Below the pieces are notes generated by a model, which was not told where the DNA came from, searched no databases, and saw only the letters and a program-made list of their open reading frames with translations. A stretch of DNA of 64,000 nt, taken from contig NZ_JASMRU010000001.1 of NCBI RefSeq assembly GCF_030462585.1, positions 481,546 through 545,545 on the forward strand. The letters run 5' to 3'. Positions 49,345-57,639 of the stretch are shown here, in pieces (the first letter of the stretch is position 1; every line of letters begins with the position of its first letter). This stretch comes from Pseudomonas sp. CAN1 (GTDB taxonomy: Bacteria > Pseudomonadota > Gammaproteobacteria > Pseudomonadales > Pseudomonadaceae). The position numbers were made by a program, and so were the translations under genes.

Positions 49345-51048
49345 TCAGGCCGACTGTGGCAGGTGGTCGTCGCTGGCCGCCGGGGCGGCGCCCTCGCGTT
49401 CGACCCGCTCGACCATGCCGCGGGCGATCTCGCGCTCGCCCATGATCACCAGGCTGGCGCCGTTCTGCTCCAGGTAGTCCACCTCGGCGTCGAAGTGGGC
49501 GCGGGCGATGATGTCCAGGCTCGGGTTGATCGCCCGCGCGTGGCTGGCAATAGTGCCGGCCTCGAAGCCGTTGGGGATGGCGATCAGCAGCCAGCGCGCC
49601 GAGGTGATGTTGGCCTGGGCCAGAACCTCGGGGTTGGCGGCGTTGCCGACCACCACGCAGAGACCGTGCTCACGCAGTTCGGCGGCTTTCTCGCGCTTGT
49701 CCTCGATCACCACCACCGGGACCTTGTCCTGGCGCAGGCGCTCGCTGACCAGCGCGCCGACGCGGCCGTGGCCGATGAGGATCGCGTGGTTCTCCTCCAG
49801 CACCGGCGGCGGCAGGTCCTGGGCTTCCACCTGGACCACGCCAGGGTCGCTCTCGGCCTTCTGCTCCTGGCGCGCCTGCAGGCGGTCGATGGCGATGAAC
49901 AGCAGCGGGTTGACCAGGATCGACAGGATCGCGCCGGCCAGCACCAGGTCGCGGCCGGCTTCGGGCAGCAGGTTCAGGGTCACGCCCAGGCCGACCAGGA
50001 TGAAGGAGAACTCGCCGATCTGCGCCAGGCTCGCGGCGATGGTCAGCGCGGTGCTGTTGGGGTGGCCGAACATGCGCACGATGACGTAGGCCGCCACCGA
50101 CTTGCCGAAGACGATGACCAGGAAGGTCGCCAGCACCGGCAGCGGCTCGTGGATCAGGATCGCCGGGTTGAACAGCATGCCGACTGAGACGAAGAACAGC
50201 ACGGCGAAGGCGTCGCGCAGCGGCAGCGAATTCTCGGCGGCCTCGTGGCTGAGCTCGGACTCGTTGAGGATCATCCCGGCGAAGAACGCGCCGAGGGCGA
50301 AGGACACGCCGAAGATCACCGCCGAGCCGTAGGCGATGCCCAGGGCGATGGCCAGCACGGCCAGGGTGAACAGTTCGCGCGAGCCGGTCTTGGCCACGCG
50401 CTCCAGTACCCAGGGCACGAAGCGGCGGCCGCCGAGGATCATCACCGCGACGAACGCGGCGACCTTGCCCAGGGTCAGCAGGATCGGCATCAGCAGGCCG
50501 CCGTCGCCACCGTCGGAGGTGCCGCCCAGCGAGCCGGCCAGCGCTGGCAGCAGAACCAGGGTGAGGACCATGGCGAGGTCCTCGACGATCAGCCAGCCGA
50601 TGGCGATGCGCCCGCGCTTGGTGTCGATCAGCTGGCGCTGCTCCAGCGCGCGCAGCAGTACCACAGTACTGGCCACCGACAGGGCGAGGCCGAAGACCAG
50701 CCCGCCGCCGAAGTTCCAGCCCATCATCCAGGCCAGGCCCAGGCCGAGCAGGGTGGCAACGCCGATCTGCACCACCGCGCCGGGGATAGCGATGGCTTTG
50801 ACTGACAGCAGGTCTTTCAGCGAGAAGTGCAGGCCGACGCCGAACATCAGCAGGATCACGCCGAGCTCGGCGATCTCCGTGGACAGCGCCTGGTCGGCGA
50901 CATAACCGGGAGTGAAGGGGCCGGCGAGCACGCCAGCGAGCAGGTAGCCCACCAGCGGCGAGATACGCAGGCGGTTGGCCAGGGCGCCGAGGACGAAGGC
51001 CAGTACGAAGCCTACGGCTAGGGTGGTCAGTAGTGGGGTGTGATGCAT
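49345..51048 (-). CDS. Kef-type cation:proton antiporter with TrkA-N domain
   Basis: The 567-residue protein has 11-12 hydrophobic segments of the CPA2 family (residues 1-390; RISPLVGYLLAGVLAGPFTPG early). A cytosolic RCK/TrkA-N domain begins at AILIGHGRVGALVSERL and continues to IMGEREIARGM. It is closest in layout to YbaL/KefB proteins that exchange potassium for protons. ATG 51048 (MHHTPLL) is preferred over 51066. It agrees with the PA5518 position downstream of pdxY. Confidence 0.92.
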   Translation of the reverse strand: MHHTPLLTTLAVGFVLAFVLGALANRLRISPLVGYLLAGVLAGPFTPGYVADQALSTEIAELGVILLMFGVGLHFSLKDLLSVKAIAIPGAVVQIGVATLLGLGLAWMMGWNFGGGLVFGLALSVASTVVLLRALEQRQLIDTKRGRIAIGWLIVEDLAMVLTLVLLPALAGSLGGTSDGGDGGLLMPILLTLGKVAAFVAVMILGGRRFVPWVLERVAKTGSRELFTLAVLAIALGIAYGSAVIFGVSFALGAFFAGMILNESELSHEAAENSLPLRDAFAVLFFVSVGMLFNPAILIHEPLPVLATFLVIVFGKSVAAYVIVRMFGHPNSTALTIAASLAQIGEFSFILVGLGVTLNLLPEAGRDLVLAGAILSILVNPLLFIAIDRLQARQEQKAESDPGVVQVEAQDLPPPVLEENHAILIGHGRVGALVSERLRQDKVPVVVIEDKREKAAELREHGLCVVVGNAANPEVLAQANITSARWLLIAIPNGFEAGTIASHARAINPSLDIIARAHFDAEVDYLEQNGASLVIMGEREIARGMVERVEREGAAPAASDDHLPQSA

Positions 51049-51257
51049 GGTCTGGGCTCCGGGCACTCAGGGAGCGACCGGACTGCGCATCAGCACCGGG
51101 TCGCTCGACGGTGGGTCACGGGGGCAAACCCGCGTATGAAAAGTTTAGGCGTAGTAATCAATTCCTACCTTGCTTTCACGCAAGGGTAACCTGTTGACGC
51201 ATTAGGAAATTTCCACGACACGCAGGATTTCTTTTCAGGAAATGTCGTGAACGTCGC

Positions 51258-51737
51258 TTATTCGTCGCGAAGCTCTTTGTAGCGCTGTTCCAGCTCCTGG
51301 CGAATCTGCCGACGTTGTTGCGCCTGGGCGAAGCGGCGTTTCTCGTCCTTGGTCTGCGGCACCAGTTGCGGAACCTCGATCGTCTTGCGGTCGTCGTCCA
51401 GCGCCACCATGGTGAAGAAGCAGCTGTTGGTGTGGCGCACGGATTTCTCGCGGATGTTCTCGGTGACCACTTTCACGCCGATCTCCATGGAGGTGCGGCC
51501 GGTGTAGTTCACCGAGGCGAGGAAGGTGACCAGTTCGCCGACGTGGATCGGCTGGCGGAAGATCACCTGGTCCACCGACAGGGTCACCACGTAGTAGCCG
51601 GCGTAGCGGCTGGCGCAGGCGTAGGCGACTTCGTCGAGGTACTTGAGCAGGGTGCCACCGTGGACATTGCCGGAGAAGTTGGCCATGTCGGGGGTCATCA
51701 GGACGGTCATGCTGAGCTGGTGGTTGCCAGGTTCCAT
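51258..51737 (-). CDS. Acyl-CoA thioesterase, hotdog fold (YciA type)
   Basis: The 159-residue protein has TVLMTPDMANFSGNVHGGTLLKYLDEVAYACA (11-42), where NVHGG carries the catalytic Asn/Asp-type pocket. The BACH-type region VNYTGRTSMEIGVKVVTENI follows at about 77-96. The Gln/Arg-rich C-terminal tail (FAQAQQRRQIRQELEQRYKELR) is a likely coiled helix. It hydrolyses acyl-CoA to recycle CoA. It stands alone with its own promoter region. Confidence 0.9.
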   Translation of the reverse strand: MEPGNHQLSMTVLMTPDMANFSGNVHGGTLLKYLDEVAYACASRYAGYYVVTLSVDQVIFRQPIHVGELVTFLASVNYTGRTSMEIGVKVVTENIREKSVRHTNSCFFTMVALDDDRKTIEVPQLVPQTKDEKRRFAQAQQRRQIRQELEQRYKELRDE

Positions 51738-51899
51738 GGAATTCTCTTCGGAATCATCTTGGGAAAAGGAAAGGGCCTAACTCTGGACAACCAAAGCGCG
51801 GCGGGCGACACAGTTTTTTCTATACCGCCGATTGGCGCCCGGCACCAGTGGGCCATTTACCAATGGCCTTTCCGTCGTTCGATCAACGCCAGAAACGAA

Positions 51900-51924
51900 A
51901 ACGGGCGACCCCTGGCCGCCCGTT
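51900..51924 (-). terminator. Terminator after the SDR gene
   Basis: AACGGGCG and CGCCCGTT pair around 9 bases. On the minus strand they are followed by TTCGTTTC. It lies 15 bases past the SDR stop codon. A second hairpin, GGCCATT-tacc-AATGGCC, lies further on at 51852-51869. Confidence 0.75.
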
Positions 51925-51939
51925 CGTGTAGTTGCCGGC

Positions 51940-52698
51940 TCAGCGCCCGGCGGAGAGGCCGAAGTCGATGGCCAGGTCCGCGCCGGTGATGGCTTCGGAT
52001 TCCGGCTTGCACAGGTACCAGACCAGCTCGGCGACTTCCTCGGGACGGATGAAGCGGGCCACCTTGCCCTGAGGATAGTCTTTCAGCAGTCCGAGTTTGT
52101 AGGCCGCCGGATTGCCCTGGCCGTAGCGCTCGGCCTGGTAGTCGAGCATCGGCGTGGCGATATCGGCGGGGGAGATGGCGTTGGCGCGTACGCCGGACTC
52201 GGCCAGTTCCAGCGCCAGGGTGCGGGTCATCATGGTCAGCGCCGCCTTGCTCGCGCAGTAGGCCGCGGAGCCGCGATAGGCCTGGCGGCCGGAGTCGCTG
52301 GAGATGTTGACGATGCAGCCGCGGTTCTCCTTCAGGTACGGCGTCGCCGCCTGGCACATGTAGAAGGCGGCCTTGAGGTTCACCCCCATCACCAGGTCGA
52401 AGTCGTCTTCGTTGAAGTCTTCCACCGGGCCTTCGCGCCAGACGCCGGCGGCGTTCACCAGGGCGTCGAGGCGGCCGGTGCGGGCGAGGATATCGGAGAC
52501 CAGGCTGTGGCAGTTGTCGGCGCGACGCAGGTCGCCGACGGCGGTGGCGTCCAGCGGAACCTGGGCGTTGAGCGCGTGCAGGCCGGCCTTGTCCACGTCG
52601 GTGGCGGCGATGCGCCAGTGGCTTTGGGCGAAACGTTTGGCGATGGCTTTTCCGAGGCCACCGGCGGCGCCGGTGATCAGTACGACAGGAGTGCTCAT
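51940..52698 (-). CDS. Short-chain dehydrogenase/reductase (PA5521-like)
   Basis: The 252-residue Rossmann enzyme has the cofactor motif GAAGGLGKAIA (9-19), Asp at TDVDKAGL favouring NAD, NAAGVW (about 86), Ser in ISSDSGRQ and the catalytic Tyr/Lys in YCASKAAL (about 153-160). The substrate is unknown. It lies upstream of a glutamine-synthetase-like gene on the same strand but with a 349-base repeat-filled gap, so it is probably a separate unit. Confidence 0.88.
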   Translation of the reverse strand: MSTPVVLITGAAGGLGKAIAKRFAQSHWRIAATDVDKAGLHALNAQVPLDATAVGDLRRADNCHSLVSDILARTGRLDALVNAAGVWREGPVEDFNEDDFDLVMGVNLKAAFYMCQAATPYLKENRGCIVNISSDSGRQAYRGSAAYCASKAALTMMTRTLALELAESGVRANAISPADIATPMLDYQAERYGQGNPAAYKLGLLKDYPQGKVARFIRPEEVAELVWYLCKPESEAITGADLAIDFGLSAGR

Positions 52699-52906
52699 TG
52701 TCTACGGGTTCTCCCTGCCTGAGAGAGGACGGCGGCCGGCAGGCAGTACCGGCGGCGCCGCTTTGAACACGGGGCGCGTATGCGCCCCGTGCAATTACAG
52801 ACCAAGAAAAGACCAGATTCTTCAGTCTGACAGGGTAAATTTTTCGTAAGGCTGTCGTGTGTCAGCGGGTGAGTTGAACTGATCGAGCCTACGGAAAGAG
52901 CAAAGG

Positions 52907-53024
52907 CCCCTCACCCTAACCCTCTCCCGGAAGGAGAGGGAACTGAATGGTGCGGGATGAAACTGCGCAATCAGCCGGCACGGACGGCCCCCTCTCCCTG
53001 AGGGAGAGGGCTTGGGTGAGGGGG
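52907..53024. repeat. Paired CCCTCTCCC hairpin element
   Basis: CCCTCACCCTAACCCTCTCC with an inverted GGGAGAGGGCTTGGGTGAGG bracket about 60 bases. The 349-base gap (52699-53047) otherwise holds the SDR promoter region and a GGGGCGC-gtat-GCGCCCC hairpin near 52771-52789. Confidence 0.8.
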
Positions 53025-53047
53025 AAGCCCTGGCACCGAGCTACCAA

Positions 53048-54415
53048 TCACGCGTGGTGCAGATACCAGCGCCAATCCTGCTCGCCGACCTCGCCCATGA
53101 ACTGGCGGAACTCCTCCCACTTGATCGCCAGGAACACCTTGAGGAATTCCTCGCCCAGCGCCTCGCGGGCCCAGGTGGATGCTTCCAGCGCGCGCAGCGC
53201 GGTGAGCCAGTCGGTGGGGAGGAACTCGGTGGCCTGTTCGTAGCCGTTGCCGACGATGGGCGCGCCGGGGTCGATCTGTTCGCGGATGCCTTCGTGGATA
53301 GCCGCAAGGATCGCCGCCGCCGCGAGATATGGGTTGGCGTCGGCGCCGCAGATGCGGTGCTCGATGTGCCGGCTCTTGGCCGGGCCGCCGGGCACACGGA
53401 ACGACACGGTGCGGTTGTTCACGCCCCAGCTCTTGGCCAGCGGCGCATAGCTGTTGGCCTGGAAGCGGCGGAAGGAGTTGGCGTTGGGGCAGAAGATCGC
53501 CAGGGAGTCCAGCAGGCGCGCCATCATGCCGCCGACGGAGTGGCGCAGCAGCGGCGTGCCATGGATGTCTTCGCTGGCGTAGAGGTTGTTGCCCTGCTCG
53601 TCGGCGAGGCTGACGTGCAGGTGCATGCCGGAGCCGGCTCGGTCGCCGAACGGCTTGGCCATGAAGCAGGCCTGCAGCCCGTGCTTGTTCGCCACGCCTT
53701 TCACTAGGCGCTTGTAGCGCACGCCTTCGTCGATGGCCTGCATCACGTCGAAGCGGTGCTCCAGGGTCAGCTCGACCTGGCCCGGCGCATACTCGGAGAT
53801 CGCCGTGCGCACCGGCAGGCCCTGGACTTCGCAGGCGGCATAGAGGTCGTCGAGGAACGGCTGCAACTGCTCCAGCTCATAGACGCCATAGACCTGTGGC
53901 GCTTCCGGGCGGATGCCGTTCATCTGCATGGCCGGCTGCGGGCGACCGTGGGCGTCGCGCTGCTTGTCCAGCAGGTAGAACTCCAGCTCCACCGCCATCA
54001 CCGGGTGCAGGCCGTCGGCCTTCAGCCGGTCGACCACGCGCGACAGCGCCTGGCGTGGGTCGGCCGGGGTGGCGGGCAGGCCCTGGGTCGGGTGCATGCT
54101 CACCTGCAGCTGGCCGGTGGGGCTGGTGCGCCAGGGTTGCAGGGTAAGGCTGCCGGGCAGGGGGTAGGTCCAGCAGTCGGCGTCGGCCACTTCCCAGACC
54201 AGCCCGGTGCCTTCGACGTCCTCGCCCTGCACGGTCAGCGCGAGGATCGAGCTGGGCAGCGGGCGGCCGTTGTCGTAGATCGCCAGCAGCTCGTCGCGGT
54301 GCAGCAGCTTGCCGCGCGGGATGCCGTTGGAATCGATGATGAACAGTTCGATGCTGCGCACGTCCGGGTGGGCGGCGAGGAAGGCTTCGGCTTCCTGTCG
54401 ATCGGCGAATTGCAT
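53048..54415 (-). CDS. Glutamine-synthetase-family ligase (PauA/gamma-glutamylamine synthetase type, PA5522-like)
   Basis: The 455-residue protein has the GS N-terminal beta-grasp (FIIDSNGIPRGKLLH, about 24-38). The catalytic domain has VMAVELEFYLLDKQ, FMAKPFGDRAGSGMHLHVSL and FRVPGGPAKSRHIEHRICGADANPYLAAAAILA. It lacks the adenylylation loop of GlnA. PauA-type enzymes join glutamate to a polyamine or monoamine. Adjacent aminotransferase, SDR and GntR genes support amine catabolism. The precise amine is unknown. Confidence 0.88.
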   Translation of the reverse strand: MQFADRQEAEAFLAAHPDVRSIELFIIDSNGIPRGKLLHRDELLAIYDNGRPLPSSILALTVQGEDVEGTGLVWEVADADCWTYPLPGSLTLQPWRTSPTGQLQVSMHPTQGLPATPADPRQALSRVVDRLKADGLHPVMAVELEFYLLDKQRDAHGRPQPAMQMNGIRPEAPQVYGVYELEQLQPFLDDLYAACEVQGLPVRTAISEYAPGQVELTLEHRFDVMQAIDEGVRYKRLVKGVANKHGLQACFMAKPFGDRAGSGMHLHVSLADEQGNNLYASEDIHGTPLLRHSVGGMMARLLDSLAIFCPNANSFRRFQANSYAPLAKSWGVNNRTVSFRVPGGPAKSRHIEHRICGADANPYLAAAAILAAIHEGIREQIDPGAPIVGNGYEQATEFLPTDWLTALRALEASTWAREALGEEFLKVFLAIKWEEFRQFMGEVGEQDWRWYLHHA

Positions 54416-54455
54416 GGTGGTCCTCGGTGGCGCGGTGCGCCGGAATTGTCTTTGC

Positions 54456-54525
54456 GTAGGAGCGGACTTTGTCCGCGATCCGCCGTCAGGCGGCGAAAAG
54501 CATCGCGGACGGAGTCCGCTCCTAC
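54456..54525. repeat. REP element, GTAGGAGCGGAC subtype, complete
   Basis: GTAGGAGCGGACTTTGTCCG and CGGACGGAGTCCGCTCCTAC are inverted around an inner CCGCC/GGCGG hairpin. It lies between the aminotransferase and glutamine-synthetase-like genes. Confidence 0.85.
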
Positions 54526-54538
54526 GTATTCCTGGAGA

Positions 54539-55933
54539 TCAGGCCGTGCGAGCGCCGGGAATCGCCAGCAGCTCGGTGATGCCGGCATCGAGGGTCTCGA
54601 TCAGGCGATCCACGTCTTCGGCGGTGGTGTCCGGGCAGCACAGGGTCATGTTGTGGAACGGCGTGATCAGGATGCCGCGGTTGATCAGGTACAGGTGCAG
54701 GGCCATCTGCAGCTCGTCGTGGAACGCCGCCTCGGCCTCGGCGCCGGTGCGCGGGGATACCGGGCAGAACTGGAACTCGCTGCGCGCGCCCAGCTCGGTC
54801 ACCGACCACTGCAGGTCGTGCTTGGCGATCAGGCGGCGGAAGCCATCGGCAAGTCGCTTGGCCAGCGGCAGCATATGGTCGTAGGCCGCCTGGGTCATCA
54901 CCTGCTCCAGGTTGGCGCGCATGCAGTGCATGGCCAGGGCGTTGGCCGAGAGCGTGGTGCCCATGCCGCTGTGGCCGTGGCCATGGCTGTCTTCCTGGGC
55001 GCTCTGCCGCGAGGCGGCCATGCGTTCGGCCATCTCCGCGCTGCAACCGAAGATGCCGCAGGGCACGCCGCCGGCGATCGGCTTGCCGACCACGAAGAAG
55101 TCCGGGTCGAGATTCCACAGCTTGGTGCAGCCACCGATATTGGTGGAGATGGTGTGGGTTTCGTCGATGATCAGCAGCGAGCCGTACTTACGCGTCAGCT
55201 CGCGGCACTTCTGCATGAAGTCCGGATCGGGCAGGACCATGCCGATGTTGGTCATCGCCGGCTCGCACAGCAGGGCGCAGACGTCGCCCTGGGCCAGCGC
55301 GGCTTCCAGTGCTTCGACGTCGTTGAACGGAATCGAGCGGCTGTGCTGGGTCAGGTCATAGGCCTGGCCGACCAGGCCGGAGCGGTGCACGGTCTCGCCG
55401 TCGCGGTAGCGCACCATCACGTCGTCTACGGTGCCGTGGTAGCAGCCGTCGAACACCAGCAGGGTCTTGCGTTTGGTCACCGCACGGGCCCAGCGCAGCA
55501 CGTAGCGGTTGGAGTCGGTGGCGGTGGCGGTCACCTGCCAGTAGGGCAGGCCGAAGCGCGCGGCGAGCAGTTCGCCGCAGACTACGGCGTCTTCACCGGG
55601 AAGCATGGTGGTCAGGCCGCGGGCGCCCTGTTCGGCGAGGGCGCGGGCAATCGGCGCCGGCGAGTGGCCGAACATGCTGCCGGTGTCGCCCAGGCAGAAG
55701 TCCACGTAGTCATGGCCATCAACGTCGTGGAAGCGGGCGCCCTGGGCGCGTTCGACGAACAGCGGGCAGGGCGTGGACCAGTCGGCCATCCAGTGCATCG
55801 GCACGCCGGCGTACAGCGACTTGTGCGCGCGCTCGGCAAGGGCGACGGACTTGGGATTCTGTTCCAGGAAGCGCTGGCGCTCGCGGGCGGTGAAGAGATC
55901 CACGGCCTGTTGGGCGATTCCGCTGGCGGTCAT
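54539..55933 (-). CDS. Class III aminotransferase (glutamate-1-semialdehyde-mutase-like), PA5523-like
   Basis: The 464-residue PLP enzyme has DFCLGDTGSMFGHSP, VTATATDSNRYVLRWARAVT, FDGCYHGTVDD, LIIDETHTIST and the Schiff-base Lys in FFVVGKPIAGGVPCG. It contains a His-rich insertion (DSHGHGHSGMG, about 320) before the TTLSANALAMHCMRA helix. Its amine donor is unknown. I chose ATG 55933 (MTASGIAQQ) for GAGGTG upstream; an ATG at 55963 lies closer to the operator. The divergent promoter is flanked by GntR-type palindromes. Confidence 0.88.
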   Translation of the reverse strand: MTASGIAQQAVDLFTARERQRFLEQNPKSVALAERAHKSLYAGVPMHWMADWSTPCPLFVERAQGARFHDVDGHDYVDFCLGDTGSMFGHSPAPIARALAEQGARGLTTMLPGEDAVVCGELLAARFGLPYWQVTATATDSNRYVLRWARAVTKRKTLLVFDGCYHGTVDDVMVRYRDGETVHRSGLVGQAYDLTQHSRSIPFNDVEALEAALAQGDVCALLCEPAMTNIGMVLPDPDFMQKCRELTRKYGSLLIIDETHTISTNIGGCTKLWNLDPDFFVVGKPIAGGVPCGIFGCSAEMAERMAASRQSAQEDSHGHGHSGMGTTLSANALAMHCMRANLEQVMTQAAYDHMLPLAKRLADGFRRLIAKHDLQWSVTELGARSEFQFCPVSPRTGAEAEAAFHDELQMALHLYLINRGILITPFHNMTLCCPDTTAEDVDRLIETLDAGITELLAIPGARTA

Positions 55934-55970
55934 GTTGCACACCTCGTTTGTTATTTCGCACATCTTCCAT

Positions 55971-55982
55971 TTGTGATCACAA
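55971..55982. promoter_or_regulatory. GntR-type operator, site 1
   Basis: TTGTGATCACAA is a perfect palindrome 38 bases upstream of the aminotransferase start. Its core TGTGATCACA recurs at 56034-56045, 63 bases away centre to centre (six helical turns). Confidence 0.8.
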
Positions 55983-56033
55983 AAATGTCAATACAGCGGA
56001 TCGACTGCCTGATAATCTGCCCTGTAACGAATT

Positions 56034-56045
56034 CTGTGATCACAG
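56034..56045. promoter_or_regulatory. GntR-type operator, site 2
   Basis: CTGTGATCACAG is a perfect palindrome 16 bases upstream of the SDR start. It pairs with site 1 across the divergent promoter. Confidence 0.8.
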
Positions 56046-56060
56046 ATTGGGAAGATACCC

Positions 56061-56849
56061 ATGAGCGATGTCACCAGTGAGTCCGACTGGGCCGGCCAGG
56101 TCGCCCTCGTCAGCGGTGCCGGCAGCGAGTCCGGTATCGGCTTCGCCAGCGCCCGCCGGCTGGCGCGCAATGGCGTGAAACTGCTGCTCACCGCCAGCAG
56201 CGAGCGCATCCTGCAGCGGGCCGAGGAGCTGCGTGCCGAAGGCTTCGAAGCCCGTGCGCTGACCGCCGACCTGACCTGCGAGGACGACGTCCGCGCCCTG
56301 GCCGAATGGGCGCAGGCGCAATGGGGAAGGGTAGACGTGCTGGTGAACAACGCCGGCATGGCCATGCAGGGCAGCGCCGAGCCTTTCGCCGAACTGGCCG
56401 CGATGGACCTGACGACCTGGAACCTGTCGCTGGCGCGCAACCTGACCAGTGCCTTCCTGCTCACCCGCGCGCTGTTGCCGGGGATGCTGGAGCGCGGCTA
56501 CGGGCGCATCGTCAATGTCAGCTCCACCACCGGCGTGCGCGCCAGCAATCCGGGCGAATCCGCTTACAGCGCGGCCAAGGCCGGGATGCTCGGCATGAGC
56601 ATGGGGCTGGCACTGGAAGTGGCGCGTCGCGGGGTGACGGTGAACAGCGTGGCGCCGGGCTGGATCGCCACCGGCTCCAGCAGCGAAGAAGAACTCCACG
56701 CCGGACGGCGCACGCCGCTCGGCCGCTCCGGGCGACCAGAGGAGGTGGCGGCCGCCATCGCCTTCCTGGCCTCGCCCGAAGCCAGCTACATCACCGGCGA
56801 AGTGCTGGTGGTGGATGGCGGCAACTGTCTGATCGAGAACAAGGGATAA
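56061..56849 (+). CDS. Short-chain dehydrogenase/reductase (PA5524-like)
   Basis: The 262-residue enzyme has VSGAGSESGIGFASARRLA (cofactor loop, 13-31), VNNAGMAM (about 95), Ser in NVSSTTGVR and the catalytic YSAAKAGM (about 170). The C-terminal EVLVVDGGN is typical. It is divergent from the aminotransferase and upstream of the GntR regulator, and so is probably part of the same amine-oxidation pathway. GGGAAG gives the ribosome-binding site. Confidence 0.9.
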   Translation: MSDVTSESDWAGQVALVSGAGSESGIGFASARRLARNGVKLLLTASSERILQRAEELRAEGFEARALTADLTCEDDVRALAEWAQAQWGRVDVLVNNAGMAMQGSAEPFAELAAMDLTTWNLSLARNLTSAFLLTRALLPGMLERGYGRIVNVSSTTGVRASNPGESAYSAAKAGMLGMSMGLALEVARRGVTVNSVAPGWIATGSSSEEELHAGRRTPLGRSGRPEEVAAAIAFLASPEASYITGEVLVVDGGNCLIENKG

Positions 56850-56854
56850 GCAAG

Positions 56855-56917
56855 ATGAAACACGACTGCAGCCTGACCTTCGCCCAACTGCCGGCGCCGC
56901 CGGCCGGCCGGGAGTAA
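56855..56917 (+). CDS. Short ORF between SDR and GntR genes, 20 aa
   Basis: MKHDCSLTFAQLPAPPAGRE starts 5 bases after the SDR stop codon and ends 5 bases before the GntR start, with the GntR ribosome-binding site (GGGAG) inside its end. It may be a translational-coupling leader or a relic of a larger gene. No family is recognised. Confidence 0.35.
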   Translation: MKHDCSLTFAQLPAPPAGRE

Positions 56918-56922
56918 TCGCG

Positions 56923-57588
56923 ATGGCCGACAACCTTCAGGAACAGCTGTACCAGAACCTGCGCCAGGCCCTGCTGAGCGGGCGCTTCCAGCCCGGCGAG
57001 CGGCTCAAGATCCGCGACCTGGCCGATGAATGGGGTACCAGCCCGATGCCGGTCCGCGCCGCCCTGCAACGGCTGGTAGCCGAGGGTGCGCTGGAAGGCG
57101 AGCCGCAGCGCTCGCTGCGGGTGCCGGTGATGACCCGCGAGCGCTACCTGCAGATCCTGCAGGTGCGGCAATCCCTGGAGGGACTGGCGGTGGAGGATGC
57201 GGCCCGGCACCTCAAGCCCGCCGACCTGGCGCTGCTGCGCGATTGCACCGAGCGCATGGAAAGTGCGCTGAACGGTCGTGACGTCCATGGCTACCTGGAA
57301 GCCAACAGTCTGTTCCACCTGACGCTCTACCGCGCCTGCGGCAACCCCACGCTGCTGCGCATGATCGAGGCGCTGTGGCTGCAGGTCGGGCCGTTCTTCA
57401 ACCGGTTGTTCACCGAGGCCGACCTGTCGCTGCGTCTCAACGACTTCCACGAAGACGCTCTGCAGGCGCTGGAACGGGGCGACGGCGCGGGCGCGCGCAA
57501 AGCCATCGAACAAGACCTGGGCTACTGCGGGCAGTACCTGCTCAACCTGCTGGAGCTGGAAAGCGGAGCACGCCTGGGCGCGCGTTGA
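56923..57588 (+). CDS. GntR-family regulator, FCD domain (PA5525-like)
   Basis: The 221-residue protein has the GntR winged helix at 8-70 (YQNLRQALLSGRFQPGERLK and TSPMPVRAALQRLVAEGAL). A helical FCD ligand domain follows at 80-210 with the metal-binding-type pattern FHLTLYRACGNPTL and FHEDALQALERGDG. FCD regulators often bind TGTGATCACA-like sites in pairs, and such sites lie in the nearby divergent promoter. It probably represses the aminotransferase, SDR and itself, released by an organic acid or amine intermediate. Confidence 0.9.
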   Translation: MADNLQEQLYQNLRQALLSGRFQPGERLKIRDLADEWGTSPMPVRAALQRLVAEGALEGEPQRSLRVPVMTRERYLQILQVRQSLEGLAVEDAARHLKPADLALLRDCTERMESALNGRDVHGYLEANSLFHLTLYRACGNPTLLRMIEALWLQVGPFFNRLFTEADLSLRLNDFHEDALQALERGDGAGARKAIEQDLGYCGQYLLNLLELESGARLGAR

Positions 57589-57639
57589 CTCTGGTACGAG
57601 TCGGTCGGCGGCTTCGGAAATGGCGTATCTGCCTATCGG

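Noticed and set aside
53756-56080. A 774-codon plus-strand open frame
   Set aside because: It is the antisense of the glutamine-synthetase-like and aminotransferase genes, Gly/Val/His rich and without motifs.
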